A stretch of DNA of 64,000 nucleotides from Primula veris (GCA_963682055.1 OY821745.1:27897342-27961341), one strand, 5' to 3'; counted from the first letter of the stretch, positions 1 to 22,069 are shown. Made by a program: numbers and translations. The notes: generated from the sequence alone by a model not told the origin.

Positions 1-230
1 TAAATGACTAACAATTTCCAATGAGTATTTGTGCAGACAAGTATCTCTACCATGGAATTGGAGAATTGATGATTATTCGAAACAGTTCTAGTAAAAGCCA
101 TTAAATTGGGGATTACGACATAACTGGTTTCGAAATAGTTCTTGTAAAACCATTTTCTGATTTTCAGAATTTGGGGCTTACGACATAACTGGTTAATTTC
201 TGAGATTGTTATGTGTAAAATCAGATTTAT
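1..230. repeat. Short direct repeats at left edge
   Basis: Two copies of a ~24-bp sequence built on GGGG(A/C)TTACGACATAACTGG lie about 65 bp apart (near 107-130 and 172-195), each next to similar GTTCTTGTAAAACC / TTCTAGTAAAAGCC text. No coding potential is visible. They may belong to the 5' part of the copia element that follows, but no 5' LTR can be recognised here. Confidence 0.4.
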
Positions 231-1270
231 CTTGTGTTTACAGCAGAATAATTGATAATCTTTTTCGGTAATGAACTAGAATACTCTTGCAAAATCAATT
301 TCTAGAAACCATGCGTGGTTATACAAATTTGATGTTGGCGAATGAGGAGTTTTAGTTTTATTTTTCGAAATTAGATTGTGCGTGTTTGTTATTTGAGATA
401 ACGAACAGTTTCCTGCGGGAAATGTCCGAAACACAGTGGGTGCTGGAACTGACCAGAACATTGTGGATGCCGGTGTAACTCCTATTAATTTTGCATGTGT
501 GCATATTAATGAGGGAGGTTACAAATTTGAAACGACCATTATTAAATACATTTATTTGGTGAAATAATGGGTCGTAACTCCTTTTAGTTGTGATTTATTA
601 CAATTTAATTTGGAGGGTTACAAATTTTATAACGGTGATCATTAATTAGATTAATGACGAGTATTTATAACTTCTTATTAATTATGTTTTAACACAATTT
701 AATTTGGAGAGTTATAAAATATTGTAACGATACACATTGATGACAATTATTAAGAGTTTATTAGCTCGATATTAATTGCATGAATTGATCGGTTACATAA
801 TTGGATGAAAGGTTATTTGATAATCAAGTTTGTTCATCCAAGAGGAAATAATTTGATAATTAAGCAAATTATAAATGGTCGTTAAGTTTTATTTTAAGAA
901 TAAACAAATATCGGCTATTTTATTATTTGTTTAAATAATATTTTATTAGTTTGTTGAAAGAACATTTAATAATTTGTTGATATAACATCTTATTAACTTG
1001 TTAAAATAACATAATGGTTGCTATTCTTGATAATAGTAATTGAGTAATAGTATATTACTATTATTGGGGGAGAATCCCGAGGGTCCCACAAATGTGGGGG
1101 TAACCCATCGATTCTGTAGATCGTGAATCTAAACGTACCCCAAAGTACCTACGAGAGAGTGAGAGAATATCTAACGGTTCAATGGTATAGACCTTAAACG
1201 TCTGAAATAAATGATAAAATTCATTTATCACATTGAAACCGGTTAAGTTTCTCAATAAAAAAATGTGCAT
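231..1270. other. Unassigned AT-rich stretch
   Basis: No credible gene is seen. A loosely repeated phrase (GG(A/G)GG(A/T)TACAAATTT or GGAGAGTTATAAAAT) occurs near 512, 610 and 705, roughly 95 bp apart. The stretch may be the decayed leader and gag start of the copia element, but nothing in it proves that. Confidence 0.3.
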
Positions 1271-1279
1271 GTCCTGAGT

Positions 1280-4200
1280 GAGGGCAAAGGAAATGCATGA
1301 ACTGTGGGGACGTTAATGTGTGAAAACGGTTTAAACGTTTGAAAGTCCACTAACAAGTGCAACTATACAAGTCTGAATCATGACTAGTAGTTTTTGAAAC
1401 CTAGAGGGCAGTAGTATTTCGGTAGCCAAAATACTATGATCAAATTGTGATAAGTTTGCTTGTTTGTGGCAATACATGAGTGACTATTTGTTCAAATTGA
1501 GCATTTTAGTTTATACTCTTGTGGTCAATAATGACATATTGAGTTATTCAACTAAGTCACTGATTTGACATGATATAGTAGGTCATGAAAATATAAAACC
1601 ATAAATGTTTTATTTTTCTAAATCTATTATTTAAATTGAAACACAAATATGAGTTTGTGCTCGAAGCAATTTATTGCTAAGTTTTCAGTTCAAAATTTCG
1701 AACGGATTACATAACCTAATGGTTTGATGCATTTGAGATGCGTGCAAACCAAGAAGGGGTTAAAAGTTATTTCCTCATTTTATTGATGGTTGTACTAAAC
1801 ACTGATATGTCTACTTGATGAGAAGTAAAGACAAATCAGTCGAGATATTCATTCAAGTAAGAATAATACTTGAATTCTATTGTTGAGGATTAAGCCTTGT
1901 CAGAAAACGTGTTTAATCATGGGTGTTCTGTTGTGTTAATCTACCAACTTTAATCCAATCATTAAATGATAGACTATTCTTGGACGTGTTAGATATTGTC
2001 TAACTAGTTCCGAAACGGTATATACACATGGATATGAATACAGGGTCAGTGCAAATGAAACGGTGAATATGAGACATCATTCACATAATTATGTTGTTGA
2101 ATGACACCAATCGTGAAAGAACGACTTATTATGCTCTCGAGCAAAAAATGTAGTTCTTAAATGATGAATATCATGTTGACGAGTTCAGGGTAAAACTCTG
2201 AATTTGTGAGGGAAGTGAGCTTTCCATAAGCTATGTGTTGAACAAACTACTGCTTAGGAAGTTGGACCAAGCAGTCAGAATTATAGAATGCATGGTGTCT
2301 GACTATAAGTTCGTGAAAGTTTGGTGCTACCTAAGAAAGGTCGCAATCTTGCTCCTTGAAGGACTTGGATAGTATCGAAAACGGTAGATTGTGAGTTCAT
2401 TGGATAAGCACAAAATATAGTGCTGATCGGTGTCTAGTGCATAAGTCAGATAACTTTAAGGTACATATAGAGTTCTATGTCCGAGAAGCATATTTTCTAA
2501 AAGAGAAGCTTTCCTGCAAAACTCTAACGCCTGGCGAATGTGATTAATATGTTGAGGGTTCAAAGCATTACGCTACCCAATACAAGTGAACACTCAAACG
2601 GTGCTGGAAAAGTGGGGGCAAGTGAAACTTGTAAGGAAGATGAAGTGTCTCGACGTAGTAAAGGGTGAGAAAAGAAACTTTATTCGACCCTTGACCTTCA
2701 TGAGTAAAGTTAAATCGATGAGATTGAAATAATCAATATTATCCATATAATGTGCATATGAGAAGAGACCATCAACAATGAGGTTGATAGGCGCATGAGA
2801 CATATAGTCAATGACTATAAGTAAATTGAAGATGTTGATAATTTCAATAGTTATACTCCAATCTCATGGAGGTTTTTGGATAAACCTGCATAGTTGGAGA
2901 AACTGTAGAGTTAGAATTGATAACATTGAATCAAGCTACAGAAGAGGCAGATTGGCTGAGAAGTCTTGGGAGGTATTTCAAGTGGCCAAAATCTGTTCCC
3001 GCAATAAACGTGCACTACTGCAGTCAGTCACTTATTAAACGGGATCAGAATAATTTGTATAATGGAAAGTCCCGACAAAGTCATGACATATATGTCGGAT
3101 ACACAAATCCGTAATAGGAATTCCTAGCAAAAAAAATAAAATTGTGGTATCCATAGACTTTGCAAGGTCTAAGGATAATAATGCAGATCCATATACAAGA
3201 TGCTTGACTCGTGGAGGAGTCGGAGCATCATCGAAGGAAATGGGGGTTGAAGCCCAATAAATTGGAAACCTTCACATAACCTACCCAACCTGTACTGGAA
3301 ACTCCAGTCTCAGGTTCAATGGGAAAACTGAACTGTGCGGGTTACCGAACAAAGCACTCGAGAACATAAGTTCTCAGCCCATTTCTATGATGAAAGAGTG
3401 ATAGACATGTACCATTTTAAGGGTGCGCGTGAGACTCTTAATGAATCAAGTATCTCGAAGGTCGAGTGGGGTGAGTCAGGACACCTTTGACTTGAAGTCA
3501 CCTATAACGAGTGTGTATGGCCGATACTATGTGATGATCTAGGGCTAAATCACTAGAGCACTCGGTTGAATTTGCCAAGGCAGTACAGGACCAAATATGG
3601 ACAACAACTAAAAGGCCTAGTAAGTGGTGTAGAGAAGGCACTGTGCGGGTATTATTTTAGTATACACAAAACGCTAAAGGTTCAAAGCATTACGCTATCT
3701 AAGGCAAGTATATCCGAAAGATATTTCGATATGGCAGGTTCAAGGCGCGCACTACCTGTCTTTATGCAACGAATTCTCGTGGTTCTCTCGATTGCATTTA
3801 GGATGCACGTTGCATGTCAGTTGATTGCATTCATGTGGGGGATTGTTGGAAAACCGGAATGGTTTTTATAAGTGAATGCAATTTAATTGTGTAACTTACA
3901 ATTTTAATTGCCCCCCCATTTATGGCATTAGTGACATGTAACTTTTGATATGTTTTTTTGGTATAAAACATGCATGTAGCTTTTCATATAACAAGAAAAT
4001 GAAAAAAAAAAAACAAACACATGACATATACACATTCACACACATACACATATGCATACATATAGAGAGAGAGTACCGCACCACCAACGGCCCGACCGTG
4101 GCTCGGTGCCGTTTTCGCTGAGTCGCATGTGATAGACGTTGTACCTTCGGAACGAAGTGTCCCATTTAGCCAGAAGTAGAGGTGGCGCGGCAAATATCGT

Positions 4201-4381
4201 TTAAGCGAAACTGCTTGCAGTTATCTCGTCTCGGACTTTAGTACATTTCGGTATCATTTACATACTCTTAATTTTGAATGTTGTAATTGATATTTATATA
4301 TTTGAGTAAACAATTTTTCTGTTTATTTGTCCATTTTTTTTCCGTAGAAATTATTGTGTATTTTTTACAACGTACCCAACA
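1280..4381 (+). mobile_element. Decayed Ty1/copia LTR retrotransposon
   Basis: Fragments of copia proteins occur in the right order on the + strand. A gag zinc-knuckle remnant lies at about 1294-1340 (Cys-Met-Asn-Cys-Gly, then a stop, then Lys-Arg). An integrase-core remnant at 1778-1860 reads FIDGC, TKH, stop, YVYLMRSKDKSVEIF. An RNase H C-terminal remnant at 2917-3075 reads ATEEADWLRSLG, then PKSVPAINVHYCSQS, then LYNGKSR. The polyprotein tail at about 3180-3258 reads ADPYTRCLTRGGV. Frames are broken by many stops and shifts, so the element is dead. A polypurine tract (GTGGGGGATT) ends just before the 3' LTR. No 5' LTR was recognised; it is deleted, unrecognisable or left of the window. Confidence 0.85.
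3844..4381 (+). repeat. 3' LTR of the copia element
   Basis: The LTR begins TGTTGG directly after the polypurine tract and ends CCAACA, a perfect 6-bp terminal inversion, giving 538 bp. It holds a GC-rich block at 4075-4200 (GAGAGAGTACCGCACCACC onward), unlike the AT-rich surroundings, and a T-rich end. The internal copia reading frames are much more degraded than these LTR boundaries. Confidence 0.75.
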
Positions 4382-4704
4382 ACTATGTGTTTGCATCATC
4401 CATGCATGGCTTCTTGTTCTCTCTATAAGATGTTTATAACAAAAAATAATTTAATTAAAAAGATACATCATTTTAATATATAATGAGAATAATATGTTTT
4501 GTAAAAGAAAAAAAAAATGTTGCCTAAAAATTTACTAGCAAACGGGTCAAATTGAACCAAATTGGTGGGTCAATAAAACTTTTAAATTTTAACAGGTTGT
4601 GTTTATATTTCATTATAAATTAACAAAACATATTACTTTTTAAACTAAATTAACAAAAACATAATTAAAAAAATTTTATTATCAAAAACATACCAAACAA
4701 ATTT

Positions 4705-4875
4705 AATATTGTTTATTCTCTCATCTTATTCTCTCTCCTCCCTTCTTCTCTCTTTTTCATTCTTCTCTCTCTCACCAATTATACGTATCTCTCTATCTGA
4801 TCTTACTCTCTCTCTCTCTCCTCCATTCTTCTCTGTATCTTTCTTTCATATCCCACTCTATCTCTCTCCCCTCCT
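4705..4875. repeat. CT-rich microsatellite-like tract
   Basis: An interrupted (CT)n/(TTCT)n pyrimidine tract that translates to a Ser/Leu/Phe-rich open frame. Composition alone explains the open frame, so no protein is called. Confidence 0.7.
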
Positions 4876-5129
4876 CCACCACGAAAATCCGTCACTGACT
4901 ACTGAACATCATATAGATTATATAGACATCCATATACGTATAAATACATATATATACATACGTAATACACAAATATTATACTGGTTGATACCCCATAATA
5001 TATGAAAAATATATTGAATTGGTGATATTATTTTCTATTTATTGAGCTTTGAAACTATTGTAAAACTTATGAGTTTCAAGTTGAAAGAGGAGAATCCATA
5101 TGTACAGTATTGACATAAATCCATATGTA

Positions 5130-5284
5130 GGGTATGAAGTTTTAAAATTAGGGTATGAAGTTTTGAAATTAGGTATGAAGTTTTAAAATTAGGGTATAAA
5201 GTTTTGAAATTAGGGTATGAAGTTTTGAAATTAGGGTATAAAGTTTTGAAATTAGGGTATGAAGTTTTGAAATTAGGGTATGAG
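5130..5284. repeat. 21-bp minisatellite, about 7.5 units
   Basis: Tandem units of GGGTATGAAGTTTTGAAATT plus A, with variants (GAAG/AAAG, TTTTG/TTTTA) and one 20-bp unit. Diverged single units continue near 5320-5370. A 21-bp period keeps frame, so the minus strand reads as a 7-residue peptide repeat (YPNFKTS/L). There is no other sign of a gene. Confidence 0.9.
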
Positions 5285-5784
5285 CTATTTTTTAGATTTT
5301 TGATTGTGATGCAGAACATTTAGGATATGAAAATTTTAAATTAGGATATGACGTTTTATAATTAGCATATGAATATTTTATGAGTTTTTAGTCATTTTTA
5401 GAGAGAGAGATGGGTGATTAGCACGTGTTAAAAAGATGTGTGATTATCGTGTGTTAGAGAGAGTGGTGCGATTATCGTGTGTTAGAGAGAGAGCTGCGAT
5501 TAGAGAGAGAGAATTGCGGTTAGAGAGACATGTTAGATTAGAGAGATAGGTTAGATTATGGTCTGATTAGTATTAGAGAAATAATAAGTATATATAGCTA
5601 TGCTTTTGATAATTTAAATTATTAGGGTATATTTTTGTTAATATAATAGGGGTATGGTATGTTTTGTTAATTTATCATTTTCAACAACAAAAAAATATAA
5701 TATGGATTTATCATAATATGTAGTGTTAAATATTTTAATGATTACATGTTTGGTTGTTTTAATTTTTATTTAAATGTTTATACA

Positions 5785-6135
5785 TGTTAGATTAATTATC
5801 TCATATCGTGTAGATAATAATCGAGCATGTAGTTTATAAAGATATATCTATCATTACCATTACGAGTCATTTTAATGGTAAGTTATATGGATTATAATAT
5901 GGTATCAGAGTGGACATAGCGATATTAGACTCACCTCCACCCATTTAATATGTCCGCTCGTATGACCCTTGAAATGTCGGGTCACGAACGAGAGGCATAG
6001 CGATGTTAAGTTCACCTCCACCCATTTAATATGTCCGCTCGTAAGACCCTTAAAATGTCAGGCCACAAAAAAGATAGAATGTTAGAATAATTATGACACA
6101 GGTTAATTGTAAGGTGTATGAATTTTAATAATACA
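5785..6135 (+). mobile_element. TRIM-like LTR element remnant
   Basis: A short LTR-like segment starts TGTTAGATTAATTAT at 5785 and ends just before TGGTATCAGAG at about 5904, the usual initiator-Met tRNA primer-binding site of plant LTR elements. The internal part holds two ~75-bp direct repeats (TTCACCTCCACCCATTTAAT and TATGTCCGCTCGTA in each). A second TGTTAGAATAATTATG at 6084 begins a shortened right copy whose end (GTAAGGTGTATG) resembles the left LTR end (GTAAGTTATATG). There is no coding capacity. Confidence 0.55.
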
Positions 6136-6139
6136 AACG

Positions 6140-8910
6140 AGATGGTTGTTTTGGTTAACCTTACAACACGATGCGTGAATTAAGTACTTATTACCAAGTT
6201 GTTATAGCCTCTAGTTAACTGGTTTTCAAATTTTGTCATCTTTTTTAACTTTTTTAGTGTTGCATTTCCTGTTTTGTAGCACTCTATACGTCTATCTCTA
6301 ATTTCAAAACATATAATTTTCAATTATGAATCTATAATGTGCACAATAATCTATTTATGAACATTAAATAAATAAATAAATAAAACTGAAATATACGTGG
6401 CCTTAAACATGTAATTAAGCGGGAGAATACGATATGTCGTTCGATTGAGAAGTTTAGGGATGAATTAGTGTTTGCATAAAGATAAAATGACTGGTAATGA
6501 ATAATAATATTGAGCCACATAAATGGAGTCAAACAAACAAATTGCTCGACTTTTTACAAAACTAACATATTGTTTGTAAAAAGTGAATAGTTTATGTCAC
6601 GTTCACTTATCTCCACTTATTAAATCACATAAATATGGCAAAATCCCCTCTCCTTTTTTGAATTTTTTTTTATGTAAGAAGTAAAAAAAATATACATTTT
6701 TTTATCAAAATCTTTAAAAATTAGTATTCACCACCCCAAATATTACAGAAAAAATATTAATATAAGATATGAAATTTTATATATAAAATATCGGGCCTTA
6801 CTATTTCAATTTATATATAAAGATGAATAGAACGAACCAAAGGTTAAGAATCAATGAAAAAAAATTACATGAGACATAAAAGTTTTGTTGACATAGAGTA
6901 TAGAGGTTTCAAACCTAAATTGTTGACATAATTGTGTAGCCTGGGTACATTAGTTATAGGGCAATTAGTCTGACCCAATGAGTCTAGCTCATTATTGTAA
7001 ACGGACACACGTATATCTCATATATTCACATATTTTAGATTTTGTTAGATCTTAACTCTAAATTCTGTAAATTTCTGAAATTAGTACCATCCCTCATGCA
7101 CATTCTTTTTCCAATTTAACATCATTCCTATGTAAATTCAGTATACATATTTAAAATTCCCGATTTCAAGCTTAATCAAATGAGATAAGACTACCAATTA
7201 GCATAGTCAATATTATGCAATAGATTGAGAACATGTATTCTGATAGTAACATTTTCTATAAAAGTGAAGAGAATTGATGTTTTGATGATGGATTATTAGC
7301 ATAAAGTTCAATGTCTTGTAGAATCAATTCCATGTTGGAGCTCCATGCATGAACACTAAAACATGTCTATAAATGTGTAGGCTACTTTTGCATTATCAGT
7401 GAATTTAATCTTACAAAAATATGCTTATTCCAAATTTTGCGATAACCAGTATTTATGCCAAAATGCTTGAACAAGTTTGATACTCCAATCTTTTGACCCA
7501 TCCTTCGCCTTCCTTTTAATACGGATAATGGGTAAATTAACAAGGGTCGCAGTCTAAGAGCATTCATACCCCGGCTATCCAAAATTATATCCAAATTTAA
7601 TAACAAAAACACACTTTATTAAATTTAGCTATCATGAACATTTTACACAATAATTCAGGCTCAATAATTATCTTGATACTAATATAATACGATCTCATAG
7701 TTTTATGCTTTTTGGTATACTTTCTTCTACAAAAAAACTGGTAATAAAAAAAGCAATTGTCAATATTAATATTGAATACTACTAAATAAGATAATGATTT
7801 ATTTTATTTAATAAAGCAACGGAACAAAAAATGAGAAAACCGAGAAGTAAACCGTCGATTACTAATTAAACAACAAACATAAAATTCAATAAATGAGGAT
7901 TTCTTGAAATAATATATGTATGTTGCCAAAAGTTGAGGTCATGCGGAATTGTTATGGGTTTGACGAGTGTTCATTAATTATCACTCATTTATATCTAAGT
8001 CATGATGGATGAAACTAAATATAGCTAACCTATTACTAGCTAAACTTAAATATAGCACGACTAATTTTTAAGTGTAATCAACTAAATACACCTAAACTCG
8101 GATAATGCCGAGCGCGATGTGGCTGCTCTAACAATCTTTACCCAAATGATTGTGCTTAATTTTATAACTTGGTGGTCAAAGTGATTACTCGTTGTAATCA
8201 AGGGACCACATTGAAAAATAAAAAAAAACGTGGAAAATAGTCAGAAAATATAATCAGACACCATTGACCAGAACAAGTTACAACCGTACACGTGGATTGT
8301 ATATACAGGTCAAATATTTTTTTAGTATTCACCTACAAACAAAGAGGGATGATATAAGTAGAGATTTTTTGACAGAAACTATCACAGAGAATTAATGTGA
8401 ATCATTAATTTACCCTCATATAAATAATATGATAAGACACGTAAGTCTCTACGAGAATTTATGTCGAAAAACATATTCTTATATCACCGCTCAAAAAATA
8501 AAACAGTACGTATGAAATTACCCCTAGCTGCCCGACTAAATATAGGTCAGATCAATTGCCTCCCTGTATCCACTCCCATACCTTTTGCTCCCTGCCCGTC
8601 AATCTAGGGCAGCTCTTAATGTTCCTCTTTCAAGGAAATAGTAGTAAATACAGTATTTATTAGAAAAGGAAAATAAGGAAAAAACTAGTGTATTTCTCAA
8701 GTCTCTTCCTTTCCTTAAATAAAATACGAATTATTTATACAATTGGTCCTGTAGCTTTAACTAAAAATGTTGTAATTTCTTTTTGCAAGGGTTTTGTGTG
8801 TCTTGAAGAAGTAAAACATTTGAGCCTCATGCACACAAACAAAAGTCAATATGGATGAAAAATCACTATAACTGACATTTACCATTTTTTTAATTAAAAT
8901 TGTGTTAGTG
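6140..8910. other. Intergenic AT-rich DNA, no gene seen
   Basis: Open frames here are short and lack recognisable motifs or codon structure. I see no tRNA, no long repeat and no conserved exon. Confidence 0.5.
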
Positions 8911-8914
8911 TCAA

Positions 8915-9134
8915 TTATTGTTCAAATAATAAAATTAAGAAGCCATAATGGACAAATAGTCAAAAACAACCAACATATACCGGATTAATTCTTGAAAAAA
9001 TTTAAGACATCGACGTATACTTATTTATTGCTCAAATAATGAAATTAAGAAGCCATAATGGGCAAATAGTCAAAAACAACCAACATATACCGGATTAGTT
9101 CTTCAAAAAATTTAAGACATCGACGTATACTTAT
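8915..9134. repeat. 110-bp tandem duplication
   Basis: Two nearly identical units stand head to tail (8915-9024 and 9025-9134). Each contains GAAGCCATAATGG, CAACCAACATATACCGGATT and AAGACATCGACGTATACTTA. Only a few substitutions separate them, so the duplication looks recent. Confidence 0.9.
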
Positions 9135-9924
9135 AATTTGGGTTAAAAGTAGTATATTTTTTATGGCGACAAACTCTCTAGTATCTACTAAAGTACACTT
9201 CTTATACATGTCATTGTCAAATTAATCAAAACAAATTGTATCTATTCGTTTTCTTCAAACAATATCCTAGAATTTTAGTTTTATCTCAGCTCCTATGAAT
9301 ACATGAGATGCACGATATATGCCTTTTTTATCCTAGAAAGGTTGCAAAAAAAAATGTTATTCTTAGAATTATCCAAACATCATGAACAGACAATATTTAC
9401 AACATCTTTAGTAATATCAGACAAATTTAGTTAAGAAAATGATACAAAACACACAAAAAAGTATGAAATTATAGTATCTTGAAGATAAAGAATCAAGCTA
9501 TATAATATATACATTATCACTGCTTAATATATTGAGTATACTTCTAATCACCGTATGTTTCACTATACTTAATTTAGCGTATCTTCGAGCGTCTACACAC
9601 TAATTACTTTTGAATCCTTGGTGTTACAGGAGTAACCTCTTGGATTTTGGGTAAAACAAGCATGAGCCGGTCATGAACACCTGTGAAATTGAAGAAGCCG
9701 AAGCAGACTTGTGATAAAATCAACACAAGCCTGCTTTAAGGCTTTTATCGTACAGTATGTACGAGATTTTCTAGGACCAAAACTGTTACTCTTTCATAAC
9801 CCACACCAAAAATGTTTGAAACATTTAGTTAATAGACCGAATAGGATGTCGGCTAAAACTACAAACCCCATGAACTTAATTAACCCAACATTATATACAC
9901 AGTATCTATAATTCTATATATGTG

Positions 9925-9932
9925 TATAAATA
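9925..9932 (+). promoter_or_regulatory. Candidate TATA box for NAD-ME2
   Basis: TATAAATA lies 161 bp before the NAD-ME2 start codon, which would allow a 5'UTR of about 130 nt. This is inferred from position and match only. Confidence 0.3.
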
Positions 9933-10092
9933 CTAGGAAATAACCTTCACAAAATATATACACACAATAATATTTTAAATATAATGCGGTGAATAAACGC
10001 CGAATATCATAACTAAGTCAAACCCACAACTGGGTACTTCTTATTTTACCTTTTTTTGTTAAACGTGATTTTAATAATTTTTTTAATTAATA

Positions 10093-19853
<9,761 letters not shown>

Positions 19854-20375
19854 AGTCCCTCATCAGCTGATCTACTCTTCCTGTCCTCTTTCTATGCGTA
19901 ATATTTTTTCTGCGGATACACCAAACGTTATGCATCGCTTTATATAATAACCATTGATTATTGACTTCAGTTTTGAATCTTTAGCTAGTTAATGGCAAAT
20001 GTACTGTTAATGTAGAGACAATACAATTATTTTTTTCTTGGTGAACTTGCCAATTTGAGGCCCTATTCTTATGTAAACATACCTATCCAGTAATATAATG
20101 ATTTTGGTATAGAGCATGGAAGAGACGACTTAATGATAATGGCATATATTAACTGGTTGAATCAGAATTGATGGCGAACGTTAATGACAATAACCCTATC
20201 TTCCATTTTGTGGGCAAATCAAGTTACTATTTTCACGTTCGTTATAGAATTACACATTATGCAGGGAAATCAGACTCGATATTTAGCGATGCAACTGGGA
20301 CAAAGCTGGTCTCTTCTGTCCTAACCTTTTTTTAAGTATATTTTCTTTGCAAGTGATTTAAAAAAAGCTGCTTCA
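19854..20375. other. NAD-ME2 3' flank
   Basis: Follows the stop codon. AATA-rich text near 19940-20100 could serve polyadenylation, but no single signal stands out. No gene is seen. Confidence 0.4.
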
Positions 20376-21048
20376 AATTAGGGGTGGGGAACAAAATCCG
20401 TAAACCCAACCCGTAACCCAATTTGCACGAATCGGGGCGAGTTGAGCGTCCAAAAAAAACAATCCGTCCCGTCCCAATCCGTTATATATTTTGCGGGTTG
20501 GGTTAGGGTTGGAGTTTACAAACTGCGGATTAATCCGTCTCAATGCGTTTCATCCCGCAACATATATTTATAAACATATATTATGTGTATTTTAAGATTT
20601 TTAACCCCACTTTTGTTATATTTTAGTTTTGTTACTTGTTCCTTAATGTTCTAATTTATATTTCTATTTGAAAGATTCAATTTATTTTAAAATTCAGGTT
20701 GTTTATGCAAGTCATGAAAGATTTAATTTATATTTCTATTTGAAATATTCACTTTATTTTAAAATTTATGTTTATTATGCAAACTATGAAAAATAAAGAA
20801 CCAAAATGAAAATTTAAGGATCAACCCAAATTCAACCCGCAATTTATTTTACGGGTTGAATTGAGATTTTAATTGTAACGGGTTAAATTGGATGGCTTGA
20901 GATTTAAATTTTACCAACCCGCCATAATCCGTCCTGCGATTTGGGTTAAGATTGAGTTCAATCCGTCCTAATCCGTCCCGTGCACGATTTATTTTGCTGG
21001 TTGGGTTTAAATTAAGTATAATCCGTCCGATCCGTCCCGTGTCTCCAC
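20376..21048. mobile_element. hAT-like non-autonomous element
   Basis: The ends are near-inverse (GGGGTGGGGA left, TCCACCC right), flanked by TCAAATTA and TCAAATAG, a 6/8-matching 8-bp target duplication as expected for hAT elements. The body is rich in AACCCAACCCG, AATCCGTCC and GCGGGTTG motifs on both strands. No transposase frame exists. Confidence 0.6.
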
Positions 21049-21144
21049 CCTCAAATAGTTAAGCCTAACATTTCCATCAATTGTGTTTTCTCCGGGTTTC
21101 TTAAGTACACTTACGAACCTTCTTGAATAAAGTAATTTCATGCA

Positions 21145-22068
21145 GATGGCTGTATTTTTCCACTGCAATTTATATGTTTTCACGTTCAAACCTATTTTTT
21201 TTTTACGAATCGTAACTCAGATTTACGGTTTTGACTGTAAACCAAATTATCTATGCATTGAAAATCTGAAAAAATTTCATAAGGCTTGGCCGATCGATCA
21301 GAGTTGACAGCCGATCGATCGGCCAAGCCCTCTGATAATTTTTTCAAAGGCCTGAATACGGTAAATTTGTCTAATTAACTCAAAAAAAATATTTACGGAT
21401 CGTAATCGTGACTTACGATTTGATAAAAAGTCAATAAGTTAATTTGTTTCGAGTAACATGATAAAATGTCGTTTCGAGTACTAATCATTTAAAAAAATGG
21501 TTAATTTGTTTAAAATGAAATTTGCCTACTTAACTAAAAAAAATATTTACGGATCGTAATCGTGACTTACAATTTGATAAAAAATTAATAAGTTAATTTG
21601 TTTCGAGTAACATGATAAAAGTTCGTTTCGAGTACTAATCATTTAAAAAAATGGTTAATTTGTTTAAATGATTAGTAAGCAAATTTCATTTTAAACAAAT
21701 TAACTATTTTTTAAAATGTTTAGTACTCGAAACCAAATTTTATCATGTTACTCGAACACAAATTAATTTATTAACATTTTATCAAACCGTAAGTCACGAT
21801 TAAGATCCGTAAATATTTTTTTAAGTTAATTAGGCAAATTTACAGTAATCAGGCCTCTAGAAAATTTTGGAAAATTTTCGAGAGGGCTTGGCCGATCGAT
21901 CGGCTGTCAACTCCGATCGATCCTCTGAAAATTTTTTAGATTTTCAACGCAGAGGCAATTTGGTAATTTTACAGTCAAAACCGTAAATCTGACTTACGAT
22001 TTGTAAAAAAATATTACGATTTGAACGTGAAAACAGATAAATTGGAGTGGAAAAATTCAGCTCTTTCA
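21145..22068. repeat. Long inverted repeat (fold-back) with nested hairpins
   Basis: The left arm runs from CATGCAGATGGCTG through TTTTTCCACTGCAATTTAT, GTTTTCACGTTCAAA, GATTTACGGTTTTGAC to the centre near 21670. The right arm is its reverse complement, ending at about 22068. Each arm holds a small palindrome, GGCCGATCGATC and GATCGATCGGCC around ~15 nt. The left arm also has a ~150-bp block (TTTACGGATCGTAATCGTGA onward) twice in tandem, at about 21387 and 21540; the right arm has it once. The whole could form a ~400-bp hairpin if transcribed. No protein is encoded and no target duplication was settled. Confidence 0.85.
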
Positions 22069-22069
22069 T

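Larger units (their letters stand above)
4600..5690. mobile_element. Fold-back / MITE-like element with CT and GA arms
   Basis: The left end (about 4612-4700) contains ATAAATTAACAAAACATA followed by ATTATCAAAAACATA. The reverse complement of the right end (about 5600-5680) contains ATAAATTAACAAAACATA and ATTATCAAAAGCATA in the same order. Inside these ~80-bp imperfect inverted repeats, the left arm is CT-rich (4705-4875) and the right arm GA-rich (5398-5555), so the whole ~1.1 kb could fold into a hairpin. A 21-bp minisatellite sits in the loop. No transposase is present. Confidence 0.55.

Noticed and set aside
2811..3871. Plus-strand frames of 65-101 codons as host genes
   Set aside because: They contain copia RNase H text or lie between it and the 3' LTR, so they belong to the dead retrotransposon.
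5130..5284. CRISPR-like regular repeat
   Set aside because: Units are contiguous 21-bp repeats without unique spacers, in a plant nuclear context.
4709..5319. Two open frames (98 and 94 codons) in the CT-rich tract and the minisatellite
   Set aside because: Both are explained by simple sequence: Ser/Leu-rich text from CT repeats and a 7-residue peptide period from a 21-bp repeat.
9711..9911. 66-codon open frame upstream of NAD-ME2
   Set aside because: No motif, no splice context and overlaps the likely promoter; probably chance.
20376..22068. hAT-like element and long inverted repeat as one composite transposon
   Set aside because: The hAT-like unit has its own ends and a near 8-bp target duplication closing before the inverted repeat begins.
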